Origin: Candidatus Microthrix subdominans
Lineage (GTDB): Bacteria; Actinomycetota; Acidimicrobiia; Acidimicrobiales; Microtrichaceae
Reading direction: 5' to 3'
DNA length: 64,000 bases
Assembly: GCA_016719385.1 (NCBI GenBank)
Contig: JADJZA010000001.1
Location: 558,001 to 622,000, forward strand
Shown: piece by piece, positions 26,570 to 35,122 of the stretch
How the letters are laid out: every line of letters begins with the position of its first letter
How positions within the stretch are numbered: the stretch's first letter is position 1
The notes under the pieces: generated by a model
What the model saw: only the letters and a program-made list of their open reading frames with translations
The model's database searches: none
Told to the model about the DNA's origin: nothing
Made by a program: the position numbers and the translations under genes

Positions 26570-28292
26570 TCAGCCCTCGGTGGGGCAGACGCCCCACAGC
26601 GACAGCACCTGGGTTTCGACCACCGGGCAGAACCGCCGGTTGAACACTCGCTGCGCAGCAGGGTCGCCCGCCTCGGCTGATCGGTTGGCCTCCCGCAACT
26701 GCGGCAGCGCCGGCGAGACCAGCACCCAGTCGGCCCGTGCCAACTCGTCGGGCAGGGTCGATCCCTCCACGTTGGTGAAACCTGGGTCCATCTCGGAGTG
26801 GTAGGTGCCCACGGTGAGCTTGGGGAACAGGGTGTAGAGCGCCGTCCAGTTGTTGTAGGCGCGCGTCAGATCGCCCGGTGTCACGATCATCAGGTCGCCG
26901 GGCTGGGCTCGTGCCGCCAACTCGGTGACGACCTGCTGGATCGGGGGACCGAGGCTGGTCGGCACCAGCAGCGATCGGTCGCCAACGGTGACGTCGGTCG
27001 CCGATCGGCCGGGCTCACCCGTGACCGCCCGCAGCCAGGGGCCGAGGGTGAGGGCGGGAATCAACAGGATCACGATTGCCGGGGTCAGGGCCAACCATGC
27101 GGGTCCGATGGACCCCATCGGCCTGGCCGGGACGCTTCCGGGCGCGGTGCCGCCCGTCGCCCCGGCACGGCGCCGTCGCCACAGTCCGACCGCAAGGCTG
27201 CAACTGACCGGCAGCGCCGCCAGCGGGATGGCGGTGACGAGCACCAGGTGGCCAGGATCGGGTCGCTGCAGGAGCTGGGGCAAGGTCGCCAGGGCGAGCG
27301 CAGCCACCGGAACCAGCGCGGTCTGTTCCCGGCGGAGGATGGCTGCGACCGTCACCAACAACGCGACTGCGGCCACCGAGATCCAGAACCACAGCGCCAG
27401 CTGGGCCGCCAGGCCCGGCGCGGGCAGCGGCCAGTCGGGAGCGAGGCGCAGGCTGCGGTTCAACCCCTGGAGCTCGAAGAACGAGGGTGGCGGCAGGGTT
27501 CGGTAGGGCCGAAGCGTGAACACCGGATCGACGACGAGCACCCGCCACGCCCGGCCCGGTCCGGCAAGCCAGATGTAGGCGGCCAGGGGTATGAGGCCGA
27601 CGGCCCCACCTGCGGCGACCCTTCCTAGGACGCTTCGGAACGCGGTCCGGTCGTGGTGTGCCCACAGCGCGGCGCCCCCGGCGGCTGCCACGGCGAGCGC
27701 GAGATCGACCCGGGCTCCAAGCGCGAGCCCGAACAACAGTCCGCCGGCGACGAGCCGGACGGTTTCCCAGGGGGTGGGCTGCACGTCGCCCTCTTCCGGG
27801 CTCGTTGCCGGCCCGGCGCTCCTGACCAACAGCACACCCCAGATCACCTGCGGCGTAGCCGTACCACCAGGACACCGCCATCAGGCTGCCTTGGGCGTAC
27901 ACGACGATCGACGTGACCACGGCAGCGACGGTGGCCACGTTGCGTCCCCACGGTCGAAGCAGCTGTCGGACGCCGAGGACGATGGCGATCAACAACAGCG
28001 CACCGATCACGCGCTGTGCGCCGATCGAGGGGCCGACCAGCTTGAACCAGCCGGCCATCAACCAGGGGCCGAGCGGACCGTACAGGGCGTGGAAGTCCAC
28101 GCCGGGGGTCTGCCCGCCGAGCACCAGCTCGGCGTGCACCACGTTGAAGCCCTCCTCGTACAGGGGGCCCGGTGCGCCTCGCAGGCCCCAGGCCGGGACG
28201 AGGGCGGCAAATCCGGCGATCAGCCAGCCTGCCTCACGGGGCAGCGTCCACCCGCCGCTGGCGCGCCCCGCCGGCGGTTCAGCGTCGGTCAC
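26570..28292 (-). pseudogene. GT-C-like membrane glycosyltransferase gene interrupted by a +1 frameshift
   Basis: Two frames join into one gene. The first (from GTG 28292) encodes TLPREAGWLIAGFAAL, an early acidic LYEEGFNVVHAELVLGG loop and helices up to SWWYGYAAG. The second, one base out of phase, continues with VIWGVLLVRS and at least eight more hydrophobic segments to a C-terminal globular part (GDLMIVTPGDLTRAYNNW). The whole interval is 3n+1 nt long, and one extra G at 27847-27848 explains the break. Corrected, the protein would be about 573 residues and GT-C-like. It overlaps the phyH-like gene by 14 nt. It may be a true pseudogene or an assembly error. Confidence 0.6.
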
Positions 28293-29139
28293 GGAACCCC
28301 CGCAGGGGCAGGTCGCCCCGCTGCAGCCAGTTGTCGGCCGGGTACTCGGCGGCCGGATCGATGGCGTGGAGGGTGTAGGCCGCCCGGCGGCTCTGCGACC
28401 GGTTGGCCTCGCTGTAGTGCGGCAACAGCCCGTCGAGCACGATCAACGTGCCGGCCTCGACCTCCAGGGGTATGAACCCCTCGCCGGGTGCGGGCTCGGG
28501 GCCGAGCACCTCCATCGTGGTGCCGCTCTGCGGGGCCCGCCGGAACCGCCTGGCCGGGGCCCTGCGGTGCCCGCCGGGCAGCGCCCACAGGCAGCCGTTG
28601 TCCAGCGTGGCATCCTCGAGGGCAAACCAGAACCCGACGACCGACTGGGGTTCGGTCCACAAGAAGGTGTGGTCGGTGTGCGAGGACACCTCGCCGCCGA
28701 TGCCGGGCTGTTTGAAGATGAGCATCGACTGGATGAGCGCATGGCCGCCCACCCCCAGCGAATCGGCCAGCTCGGCCATGCGGGGGTGGCGGCTGAAGTC
28801 GTCGAAGACGGGATCGAGGTCGTGCTGGGCGTGGCCAAACTTGTTGATCGCCCGATCGAGGGGCACCCGCAGCCCACCGTCGGCACCGAAGGCCTCCGGC
28901 TCGAAGAAGAAGCTGATCCGATCTCCCGAGGCCAGGAAGTAATCGTCGGAGGTGCGGGTCTGTTCGTTGGTGGAGAAGATCGATCGGGTCGATTCGTCCG
29001 GTTCGAAGGCGGCGACCAGTTCGGTGGCGCGATCGACGAGCGCCGTCGCCTCCTCTTGGGAGAAGAAGTCCTCGACGACCAGGTAGCCGTCACGGTCCAA
29101 GCGATCCCGCCGTGCCGTCGACGTCGGAGTAGGGGTCAT
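28279..29139 (-). CDS. Phytanoyl-CoA dioxygenase (PhyH)-family protein
   Basis: The 286-residue protein is a likely Fe(II)/2-oxoglutarate oxygenase. It starts LDRDGYLVVEDFFSQEEA, a classic PhyH opening. The metal ligands are visible as HTDH (HxD, about residue 154) and a distal His in LDGLLPHYSEANRS (about 241), followed by the RRAAYTLH arginine region that binds 2-oxoglutarate. A substrate-facing GGHRRAPARRF segment sits between them. Closest relatives act on small hydroxylated or acyl substrates; the real substrate is unknown. It lies 29 nt after the cytidine deaminase gene and overlaps the next gene, so it seems to be carried within a nucleoside-salvage operon. Confidence 0.8.
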   Translation of the reverse strand: MTPTPTSTARRDRLDRDGYLVVEDFFSQEEATALVDRATELVAAFEPDESTRSIFSTNEQTRTSDDYFLASGDRISFFFEPEAFGADGGLRVPLDRAINKFGHAQHDLDPVFDDFSRHPRMAELADSLGVGGHALIQSMLIFKQPGIGGEVSSHTDHTFLWTEPQSVVGFWFALEDATLDNGCLWALPGGHRRAPARRFRRAPQSGTTMEVLGPEPAPGEGFIPLEVEAGTLIVLDGLLPHYSEANRSQSRRAAYTLHAIDPAAEYPADNWLQRGDLPLRGFRDRR

Positions 29140-29168
29140 GGCGGGCAGTCTGCCAGCTGGACCGCGCC

Positions 29169-29618
29169 TCAGGTCGACGTCGCGGCGTGGCGGCCGTCGT
29201 CCTCGCCGGTGCCGTCGGCAAGCCGGGCGACGTCGGCCGGGCCGAAGCCCCAGGGCAACAGGTCGTCGATCGGGTGGGGGCCATCGGCCAGCATGACGAT
29301 CAGCCCGTCGGCAAACTCGGCGATCAGCTGGCGGCAGCGGCCGCAGGGGGGCAGGGGCACCCCGTCGGCGCCGACGGCCACCAGGCGTTGCAGCCGGCCA
29401 CCACCGGTGCGGGCCAGGTCGCTGATCACCGCGCACTCGGCGCACAGCGACAGGCCGATCGACGCGCACTCGGTGTTGGAGCCGACGAGCGTGCGGCCGT
29501 CGGCCGTCTCGGCGGCGGCGCCGACGCGCACCCCCGAGTACGGCGCGTAGCTGCGCTCGGTGGCCTCGACCGCCGCAGCGATCAGCCGATCCCACGACCC
29601 GGCCGCACCGTCGCTCAC
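29169..29618 (-). CDS. cdd: Cytidine deaminase
   Basis: This zinc enzyme converts cytidine and deoxycytidine to uridine and deoxyuridine. The 149-residue form has the family core: YAPYSGVRVGAA at residues 24-35, CAECA with catalytic Glu61 and zinc ligand Cys59, and PCGRCRQ supplying Cys92 and Cys95. The start is uncertain. GTG 29618 puts the protein at the usual length, while ATG 29657 adds 13 residues encoded entirely by the 19-bp tandem repeat. The C-terminus runs about 20 residues beyond the usual end (LPWGFGPADVARLADG). It lies downstream of a nucleoside ABC importer, giving a coherent salvage route. Confidence 0.9.
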   Translation of the reverse strand: MSDGAAGSWDRLIAAAVEATERSYAPYSGVRVGAAAETADGRTLVGSNTECASIGLSLCAECAVISDLARTGGGRLQRLVAVGADGVPLPPCGRCRQLIAEFADGLIVMLADGPHPIDDLLPWGFGPADVARLADGTGEDDGRHAATST

Positions 29619-29620
29619 CG

Positions 29621-29745
29621 GGCTTCGGCCGTGTTCATGGGGCTTCGCCGGTGTCATTGGGCTTCGCCCGTGTCATTGGGCTTCGCCCGTGTCATTGGGC
29701 TTCGCCCGTGTCATTGGGCTTCGACTGTCTCACTGGGCTTCGCCC
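29621..29745. repeat. 19-bp tandem repeat array between nupQ-like gene and cdd
   Basis: About six units of GGGCTTCGCCCGTGTCATT, three of them exact and the outer ones degenerate. On the minus (coding) strand each unit contains GGGCGAAGCCC, a small hairpin with a GAA loop, and an ATGA start/stop overlap. The last codons of the nupQ-like gene (Gly-Glu-Ala-Gln-stop) match the unit, so the array seems to have grown from the end of that gene. It is not CRISPR: there are no spacers. Confidence 0.85.
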
Positions 29746-31016
29746 TTGGTGAAGATGGCCCCGAGCGCCTGGGGCATGCGCAGCTTGCGCAACGCGGTGG
29801 CGGCGACCACCAGCGTGACGATGTAGGGCGTGTAAGGCAGAAACTCCTTGGGCAGCGAGTCGGTGGACAGATACCAGATCCACAACACTGTCGACACCGA
29901 GCCGGACAGGGCGGCGCTCTTCCAGCGCCCCTGCACAGCGGCGATGATGGCGATCAGGGTGGTGGCGATCGCCCCGGTGAGCAGGAAGGCGTGCACCGCC
30001 ACACCGTTGGCGCCCCGCAGGCGCACCGCGTCGCTGTAGCCGAACAGGGTGGCGGCCCCAACGGCCGACACCGGTCGCCAGTTCCCGAAGATCAGCGCTG
30101 CGAGCGCGATGTAGCCGCGGCCGCCGGTCTGTCCTTCGGAGTACGTCGACGTGGTGACCGTCACGATGAACACCCCGGCCAGGCCGGCGAGCACGCCCGA
30201 GATCACCACCGCAACAAACTTGGTGCGCATCACCTTGATGCCCACCGACTCGGCGGCCCACGGGTTTTCACCCACCGACCTCAGCCGCAGGCCAAACGTG
30301 GTGCGCCACAGCAGCCACCACACCGCCGGGGCCAGCACGATGACCAACAACGTGAACAGCGACAGGCCGGTCACCAGGCCCCGGGCCATGCCGGCCGCGT
30401 CGGAGATGAAGAACCAGTGATGGTCCTCGATCGTCCCGAGGGCGTTGGACAGCGGGGTGATCGTAATCGTGGGGAAGTCGCCCTTCACCGGGGGGCTTTG
30501 GCGCACCCCGGCACCGGAGCCGGCGTTGGCGTACACCGCCGCCGACAGGTAGCGGGCCAGTCCCGGGGCCAGCAGGTTGATCGCCACGCCCGAGATGATG
30601 TGGTCGACCTTGAAGATCACCGTGGCCGTGGCGTGCAGCCCGCCGCCCAACGCGCCTCCGAGCATGCCGAAGGCGAGGCCGCCCCACACGCCCCATTGCC
30701 AGCCGCCGTAGGCGCCGAACCAGGTGCCCATGATCATCATGCCTTCCAGGCCGATGTTGACGACGCCGGCCCGTTCGGCGAACAGCCCGCCCAGCGCCGC
30801 CAGGGCGAAGGGCACGGTCAGGCGAAGGGTCTCGACGACCAGCCCGGACGAGGTCAGGTCGGTAGCGCCCGACATCACCCGGGTGACCGACATGATGAAG
30901 GTGCCGGCCAAGGCGAACAACGCCCAGCGGGCGACGGTGCTGAGGGTCCGGCTTCTCGGGCCCTCCGGCTCGAGCATGTCCTCGGGCAGGTCGCGAATGG
31001 GGGGTGCCATCGTCAT
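29730..31016 (-). CDS. Nucleoside-type ABC importer permease (NupQ/YufQ-like)
   Basis: The 428-residue permease is of the BPD_transp_2 class with about nine hydrophobic segments. Family markers are FAERAGVVNIGLEGMMIMG early, HIISGVAINLLAPG in the middle, and LRSVGENPWAAESVGIKV, the ATPase-contacting loop. It matches the second permease of bacterial BMP-type nucleoside importers. ATG 31016 overlaps the stop codon of the upstream permease (ATGA). The long frame continuing upstream is only the shadow of that gene. Its last codons run into the 19-bp repeat array. Confidence 0.88.
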   Translation of the reverse strand: MTMAPPIRDLPEDMLEPEGPRSRTLSTVARWALFALAGTFIMSVTRVMSGATDLTSSGLVVETLRLTVPFALAALGGLFAERAGVVNIGLEGMMIMGTWFGAYGGWQWGVWGGLAFGMLGGALGGGLHATATVIFKVDHIISGVAINLLAPGLARYLSAAVYANAGSGAGVRQSPPVKGDFPTITITPLSNALGTIEDHHWFFISDAAGMARGLVTGLSLFTLLVIVLAPAVWWLLWRTTFGLRLRSVGENPWAAESVGIKVMRTKFVAVVISGVLAGLAGVFIVTVTTSTYSEGQTGGRGYIALAALIFGNWRPVSAVGAATLFGYSDAVRLRGANGVAVHAFLLTGAIATTLIAIIAAVQGRWKSAALSGSVSTVLWIWYLSTDSLPKEFLPYTPYIVTLVVAATALRKLRMPQALGAIFTKGEAQ

Positions 31017-32215
31017 GACGTCGCCCCCGTCACCGGCAGCACTTCGCCGTCCTCGTTCGGCGGTCCGTCCTCGGCGCGCAGCTCTCTGGCGGTCGCCCGC
31101 TGCAGCTGCACCTTGCCCAAGCGCTCGGCCACGCCGTAGGAGATCACCGCAGCCAGCAGCACGACGCCCTGCATGATCGTGACGATCTCGGGCGGCACGT
31201 CGACCAGCTGCAGGCCCTGTCCGGCCCGCTCGAGGAAGCCGAACAGCAGCGCAGCGGCCGCCATGCCCGCCGGATGGTTGCGCCCGAGGAGGGCGACGGC
31301 GATACCGGTGAAGCCCAGCCCGGTCGGGAAGTCCTGGGTGTACCGGTGAAAAATGTTCTCCGACAGGAGGACCGGCAGGCCGACCGTGCCAGCGACCGCA
31401 CCGGAGATCAGCATCACCTTGATCGTCATCACCTTGGGGTTCACGCCCGACACCGCGGCAGCGGTTGGGTTGGCGCCCGAGATTCGCAGGTCGAAACCGA
31501 AGCGGGTGCGGGTGACGACCAGCCACATGATCACGCCCATCCCGGCCGCGATCAGCGCAAACACGCTGAGCTTCTCGGCGCCGGACACCTGGAAGAGGTT
31601 GCCCACCCAGCCCGACGGGGGGATCTCCTTGGTCTTGATCAGCTGGGTTTCGGAGGTGTCGCGCCAGCGGTTGACCATGTAGGCGACCGTGCCCGCGGCG
31701 ATCGCGTTCATCATGATCGTCGAGATCACCTCCGACACGTTGCGGGTCACCTTGAGTACGGCCGGGACGATCGCCCACGAGGCGCCGGCGAGCATGGCGA
31801 CCACGATGATGAAGGCGACGTGCAGCGGGGGAAACAGGTCGACCTGAGCGCCGGCGGCAGCGGCGACCACGACGGCGACCAGGTACTGGCCCTCGACGCC
31901 GATATTGAACAGGCCCATCTTGAAACCGATCGCCACCGCCATCGCCGACAGGTAGAGGGGCACCGCCTTGTTGGCGGCGACCAGCAGCGAACCCTCGGTG
32001 GTGCCAAACGAGATCATCTCGGCGTAGGCCGAGAACGGGTTGTGGCCCGAGAGCGCCAGGATCACGCCGCACACCACGGCGGCGAGAGCCACCGCCACCA
32101 GAGGTGCCAGCATCGACGGCAGGGCACTGGCCAGCCGCAGCCGCAACATCGCTGCTCGGCCGACGGTCGCCTCGGGTGCGGGGCTCGCAGCTTGTGCAGG
32201 GGAGGGGGCGTTCAT
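31013..32215 (-). CDS. Nucleoside-type ABC importer permease (NupP/YufP-like)
   Basis: The 400-residue first permease of the importer also belongs to the BPD_transp_2 family. Signature stretches are KAVPLYLSAMAVAIGFKMGL and FNIGVEGQYLV, a TMMxAIAA-like ISTIMMNAIAAG, and the cytosolic GANPTAAAVSGVNP loop that faces the ATPase. The N-terminal 30 residues are cytosolic and low in complexity. It overlaps both neighbours by 4 nt, so ATPase and permeases are translationally coupled. The C-terminal tail of 25 residues is acidic. Confidence 0.88.
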   Translation of the reverse strand: MNAPSPAQAASPAPEATVGRAAMLRLRLASALPSMLAPLVAVALAAVVCGVILALSGHNPFSAYAEMISFGTTEGSLLVAANKAVPLYLSAMAVAIGFKMGLFNIGVEGQYLVAVVVAAAAGAQVDLFPPLHVAFIIVVAMLAGASWAIVPAVLKVTRNVSEVISTIMMNAIAAGTVAYMVNRWRDTSETQLIKTKEIPPSGWVGNLFQVSGAEKLSVFALIAAGMGVIMWLVVTRTRFGFDLRISGANPTAAAVSGVNPKVMTIKVMLISGAVAGTVGLPVLLSENIFHRYTQDFPTGLGFTGIAVALLGRNHPAGMAAAALLFGFLERAGQGLQLVDVPPEIVTIMQGVVLLAAVISYGVAERLGKVQLQRATARELRAEDGPPNEDGEVLPVTGATS

Positions 32216-33819
32216 GGCGTCACCTTCTGGCGTTCGCCGGCCATGTAGGCGCCCAGCTCGTCCGGGGTGACGTTCGAGGGGTCGACGGAGGCGGTGATCG
32301 CTCCCCGAAAGATGACGAGCAGGCGGTCGGACAGCCCGATCAGCTCGTCGAGGTCGGCGGAGATCAACAGCACCCCCAACCCCTTGGAGCGGGCCTGGCG
32401 CAGCAGGTCCCAGATCGCCGCCTGCGCGCCGACGTCCACTCCCCGGGTGGGATGGGCGGCGATCAGCATCGACGGCTCGGCGGTCATCTCACGGCCGACG
32501 ATCAGCTTCTGTTGGTTGCCCCCCGACAACGCCAGGGCGGGAACATCGATGCCCGGTGTGCGGACGTCATAGCGCTCGACGACCTCTGCCGTGTCGGCGC
32601 GGGCGGCGCGCCGGCGCAGCCACGGGCCAGAGCGGTAGCGCTTGCCCTGATGGCCCAGCATGACGTTGGACCACAACGGCTCGCTGAGCAGCAGCCCCTC
32701 GCGGTGGCGGTCGGTGGGCACGTAGCCCAGCCCGGCGTCGCGCCGGTCGCGGGTCGACATGGTGGCCATATCGATGCCGTCCAGCTCGAGGGTGCCCGAG
32801 GCGCAGTGTCGCAGGCCGAGCAGCGTCTCGATCAGCTCCTGTTGACCGTTGCCCTCGATGCCGGCGATACCGACGATCTCGCCCTGATGAACGGTCAGGT
32901 CGATGTCGTCGAGCAGGCGGCGGCCGCCGTCCGTGACCAGCACGGCGCCGGAGATGTTGAGGGCGACCTGCTCGCCCGGGGTGTGGCGCTCCGACGAGGG
33001 GCTGGGGAGTTCCGAGCCCACCATCAGCTTGCCGAGGGCACGCCCGTCGACCTCGGACGGGTCGACGGTGGCCACCGTCGTGCCCGCGCGCATCACGGTG
33101 ATCGCATCGGAGATCGTCAACACCTCGTCGAGCTTGTGCGAGATGAAGACGATCGTGACCCCGGCGGAGCTCAACGCCCGCAGGTTGTCGAAGAACTCGG
33201 TGACCTCTTGGGGGATGAGCACTGCGGTGGGTTCATCGAGGATGAGGATGCGGGCGCCCCGGTACAGCACCTTGAGGATCTCGAGGCGCTGGCGTTCGCC
33301 GACGGTGAGCTGCTCGACCAGGCGGTCGGGGTCGAGCGGCAGGCCGTGGCGCTCGCCCAGCTCGGTGATCGCTGCATTGGCCCGGCGCCGATCGATGACC
33401 CCGAACGTCGACGGTTCGGCGCCCAGGGTGATGTTCTCGGCGACCGTCAACTGGTCGGCGAGCATGAAGTGCTGGTGCACCATGCCGATCCCGGCGGCGA
33501 TCGCCTCGGCCGGCGACTTGAATGCGTGCTCGATCCCGTCGACCCGGATCGTCCCCTCGTCGGGTTGGTGCATGCCGTACAGGGTCTTCATCAGGGTGGA
33601 CTTGCCGGCGCCGTTCTCACCGATCAGCGAGTGGATCGACCCGGCGGCCACCGTGAGGTTGACGTTGGAGTTGGCGACCACTCCCGGGAAACGCTTGGTG
33701 ATGCCCCGCAGCTCGATCGCCGGGCTGGGGTGGGCGCCATCACCGGTCGGCGGCTGCCCGGACGCGACGGGGGGACGCATCGGCGCTGTGCCGGAGGCGT
33801 CCCCCACGTCGTCGATCAT
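32212..33819 (-). CDS. Nucleoside-type ABC importer ATPase with two ABC domains (NupO/YufO-like)
   Basis: The 535-residue protein holds two nucleotide-binding domains, as in RbsA and YufO. The first is canonical: GENGAGKSTLMK (about residues 62-73), LTVGERQRLEILK and ILILDEPTAVL. The second lacks a strict Walker A (GIEGNGQQEL) but has LSGGNQQKLIVGREM, typical of this class, where the second site does not hydrolyse ATP. An arginine-rich segment joins the domains. ATG 33819 is 27 nt after the binding-protein stop. It energises the two permeases that follow. Confidence 0.9.
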   Translation of the reverse strand: MIDDVGDASGTAPMRPPVASGQPPTGDGAHPSPAIELRGITKRFPGVVANSNVNLTVAAGSIHSLIGENGAGKSTLMKTLYGMHQPDEGTIRVDGIEHAFKSPAEAIAAGIGMVHQHFMLADQLTVAENITLGAEPSTFGVIDRRRANAAITELGERHGLPLDPDRLVEQLTVGERQRLEILKVLYRGARILILDEPTAVLIPQEVTEFFDNLRALSSAGVTIVFISHKLDEVLTISDAITVMRAGTTVATVDPSEVDGRALGKLMVGSELPSPSSERHTPGEQVALNISGAVLVTDGGRRLLDDIDLTVHQGEIVGIAGIEGNGQQELIETLLGLRHCASGTLELDGIDMATMSTRDRRDAGLGYVPTDRHREGLLLSEPLWSNVMLGHQGKRYRSGPWLRRRAARADTAEVVERYDVRTPGIDVPALALSGGNQQKLIVGREMTAEPSMLIAAHPTRGVDVGAQAAIWDLLRQARSKGLGVLLISADLDELIGLSDRLLVIFRGAITASVDPSNVTPDELGAYMAGERQKVTP

Positions 33820-33846
33820 GGTGCTTGTTCCCCGTGCCCTGAGGGC

Positions 33847-34914
33847 TCAGCCCTGCGGGGTGATGGGGACTTCGATCTCGCCCGAGATGATCTGCTCCTT
33901 GAGCTTGTCGATGTCACCGGAGATGTCATCGACGAAGCCGCCGGAGGTCGAGTAGTCGACGCCACCGGCCTCGAGGTCGAACGACGTGACGCCGCCCTCG
34001 GTCGAGCCGTTGTCAAAGTCGGTGATCGCACCGGCGACGGCGACGTCAACCTTCTTGATCATCGACGTGAGCATGATCTTCTGCTGATCCTCGGGCACCA
34101 ACTTGTACTGGTCGGAGTCGACACCGATCGCCCAGATGTTCTCGTTGTCACCCCTGGCCTCGACGGCCGCCTCGAACAGTCCGCTGCCCGAAGCTCCGGC
34201 CGCATGGAAGATGATATCGGCGCCGCCGTCGTACATCGACTTGGCGATCGTCTTGGCCTTGGCCGGATCGTCAAAGCCGTTGAAGTCCGGCGGCTGGGTG
34301 ATGTACTGCGCTTCGATCTTGATCTCGGGGTTGACGTGCTTGGCGCCAGCCTCGTATCCGGCCTCGAACTTCTTGATCAGGTCGGTCTCCACCCCACCGA
34401 TGAAGCCGATCGTGTCGGTCTCGGTCTTCATCGCCGCTGCTGCGCCGACCAGGAACGAACCCTGCTCCTCGGCGAAGACCAGTTGCTTGATGTTCTTGGT
34501 CTTGGCCTCGTCCTCGGGTCCGTAGGCGTTGTCGACGATGGCGAAGGTGGTGTCCGGATGCGCCTGAGCGGTTTCCAGCACCGAGTCGGCGAAGAGGAAG
34601 CCCACGCCGATCACCGGGTTGTAACCACCGGAGGCGAGGCTCTCGAGCAGCTCGGCGCGATTTTGGCCACCCTCGTCCGGCTCGAGTTCCTTGGTTTCGT
34701 AGCCCAGCTCGTCGGCCGCCTCGTTCAAACCTTTCGAGGCGGCATCGTTGAAGGATTTGTCGCCCTTGCCGCCGATGTCGAAGACCAGTCCGATCTTGCC
34801 GTTGTCGCCGCCGGACGCCTCATCACCCCCGTCGTCGTTGCCGCACGATGCCAGCATCAAAGCGGGCACAGCCAGCATGGCGGTTGCAGCCAGCATTCTC
34901 CGTCGTGTCGTCAC
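33847..34914 (-). CDS. BMP-family nucleoside-binding lipoprotein
   Basis: The 355-residue receptor belongs to the BMP/PnrA family, whose characterised members bind purine or other nucleosides. The signal peptide ends in LMLASC (Cys24), so the mature protein is lipid-anchored. Then come GKIGLVFDIGGKGDKSFND, where the aspartate and following residues contact the ligand, VGFLFADSV, and IFHAAGASGSGLFEA in the second lobe. GTG 34914 has a TTGGAG ribosome-binding site and matches the start of the signal peptide. It is the first gene of an operon with ATPase, two permeases and cytidine deaminase, which supports a nucleoside ligand. Confidence 0.9.
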   Translation of the reverse strand: MTTRRRMLAATAMLAVPALMLASCGNDDGGDEASGGDNGKIGLVFDIGGKGDKSFNDAASKGLNEAADELGYETKELEPDEGGQNRAELLESLASGGYNPVIGVGFLFADSVLETAQAHPDTTFAIVDNAYGPEDEAKTKNIKQLVFAEEQGSFLVGAAAAMKTETDTIGFIGGVETDLIKKFEAGYEAGAKHVNPEIKIEAQYITQPPDFNGFDDPAKAKTIAKSMYDGGADIIFHAAGASGSGLFEAAVEARGDNENIWAIGVDSDQYKLVPEDQQKIMLTSMIKKVDVAVAGAITDFDNGSTEGGVTSFDLEAGGVDYSTSGGFVDDISGDIDKLKEQIISGEIEVPITPQG

Positions 34915-34967
34915 CTGGATCTCCAATCGGTTCGGTTGGTCCCTCGTCGGCCCCCCGCGATGGCGTG

Positions 34968-34973
34968 ACGATA
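34968..34973 (-). promoter_or_regulatory. Candidate -10 element (TATCGT) for the nucleoside importer operon
   Basis: TATCGT on the minus strand lies 53 nt before GTG 34914. This would give a leader of about 45 nt that contains the ribosome-binding site. The -35 region is not convincing. Confidence 0.3.
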
Positions 34974-35076
34974 GGCGTCGGCGGCCGGGGCGTGCACACG
35001 AGAACGCTCCGGGCGTCTGGATTTCGTCGGCATCGAGCGCCTGCTGCTGGCTTCCGATCGACCAAAGCAGCGTGAG

Positions 35077-35082
35077 TAACAT
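35077..35082 (+). promoter_or_regulatory. Candidate -10 element (TAACAT) for the adenosine-kinase-like gene
   Basis: TAACAT lies 40 nt before ATG 35123 and ahead of the TTGGAG ribosome-binding site. This would be the divergent partner of the importer operon promoter. Confidence 0.3.
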
Positions 35083-35122
35083 CGTCGGGTCCCCCCGTTG
35101 CCTCCCGCCCCTTTGGAGCCTG

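Noticed and set aside
27840..27860. Programmed ribosomal frameshift in the GT-C-like gene
   Set aside because: No slippery heptamer or downstream pseudoknot-like structure is evident; an indel is simpler.
29621..29745. Possible CRISPR array
   Set aside because: The 19-bp units abut directly with no unique spacers, and there are no cas genes.
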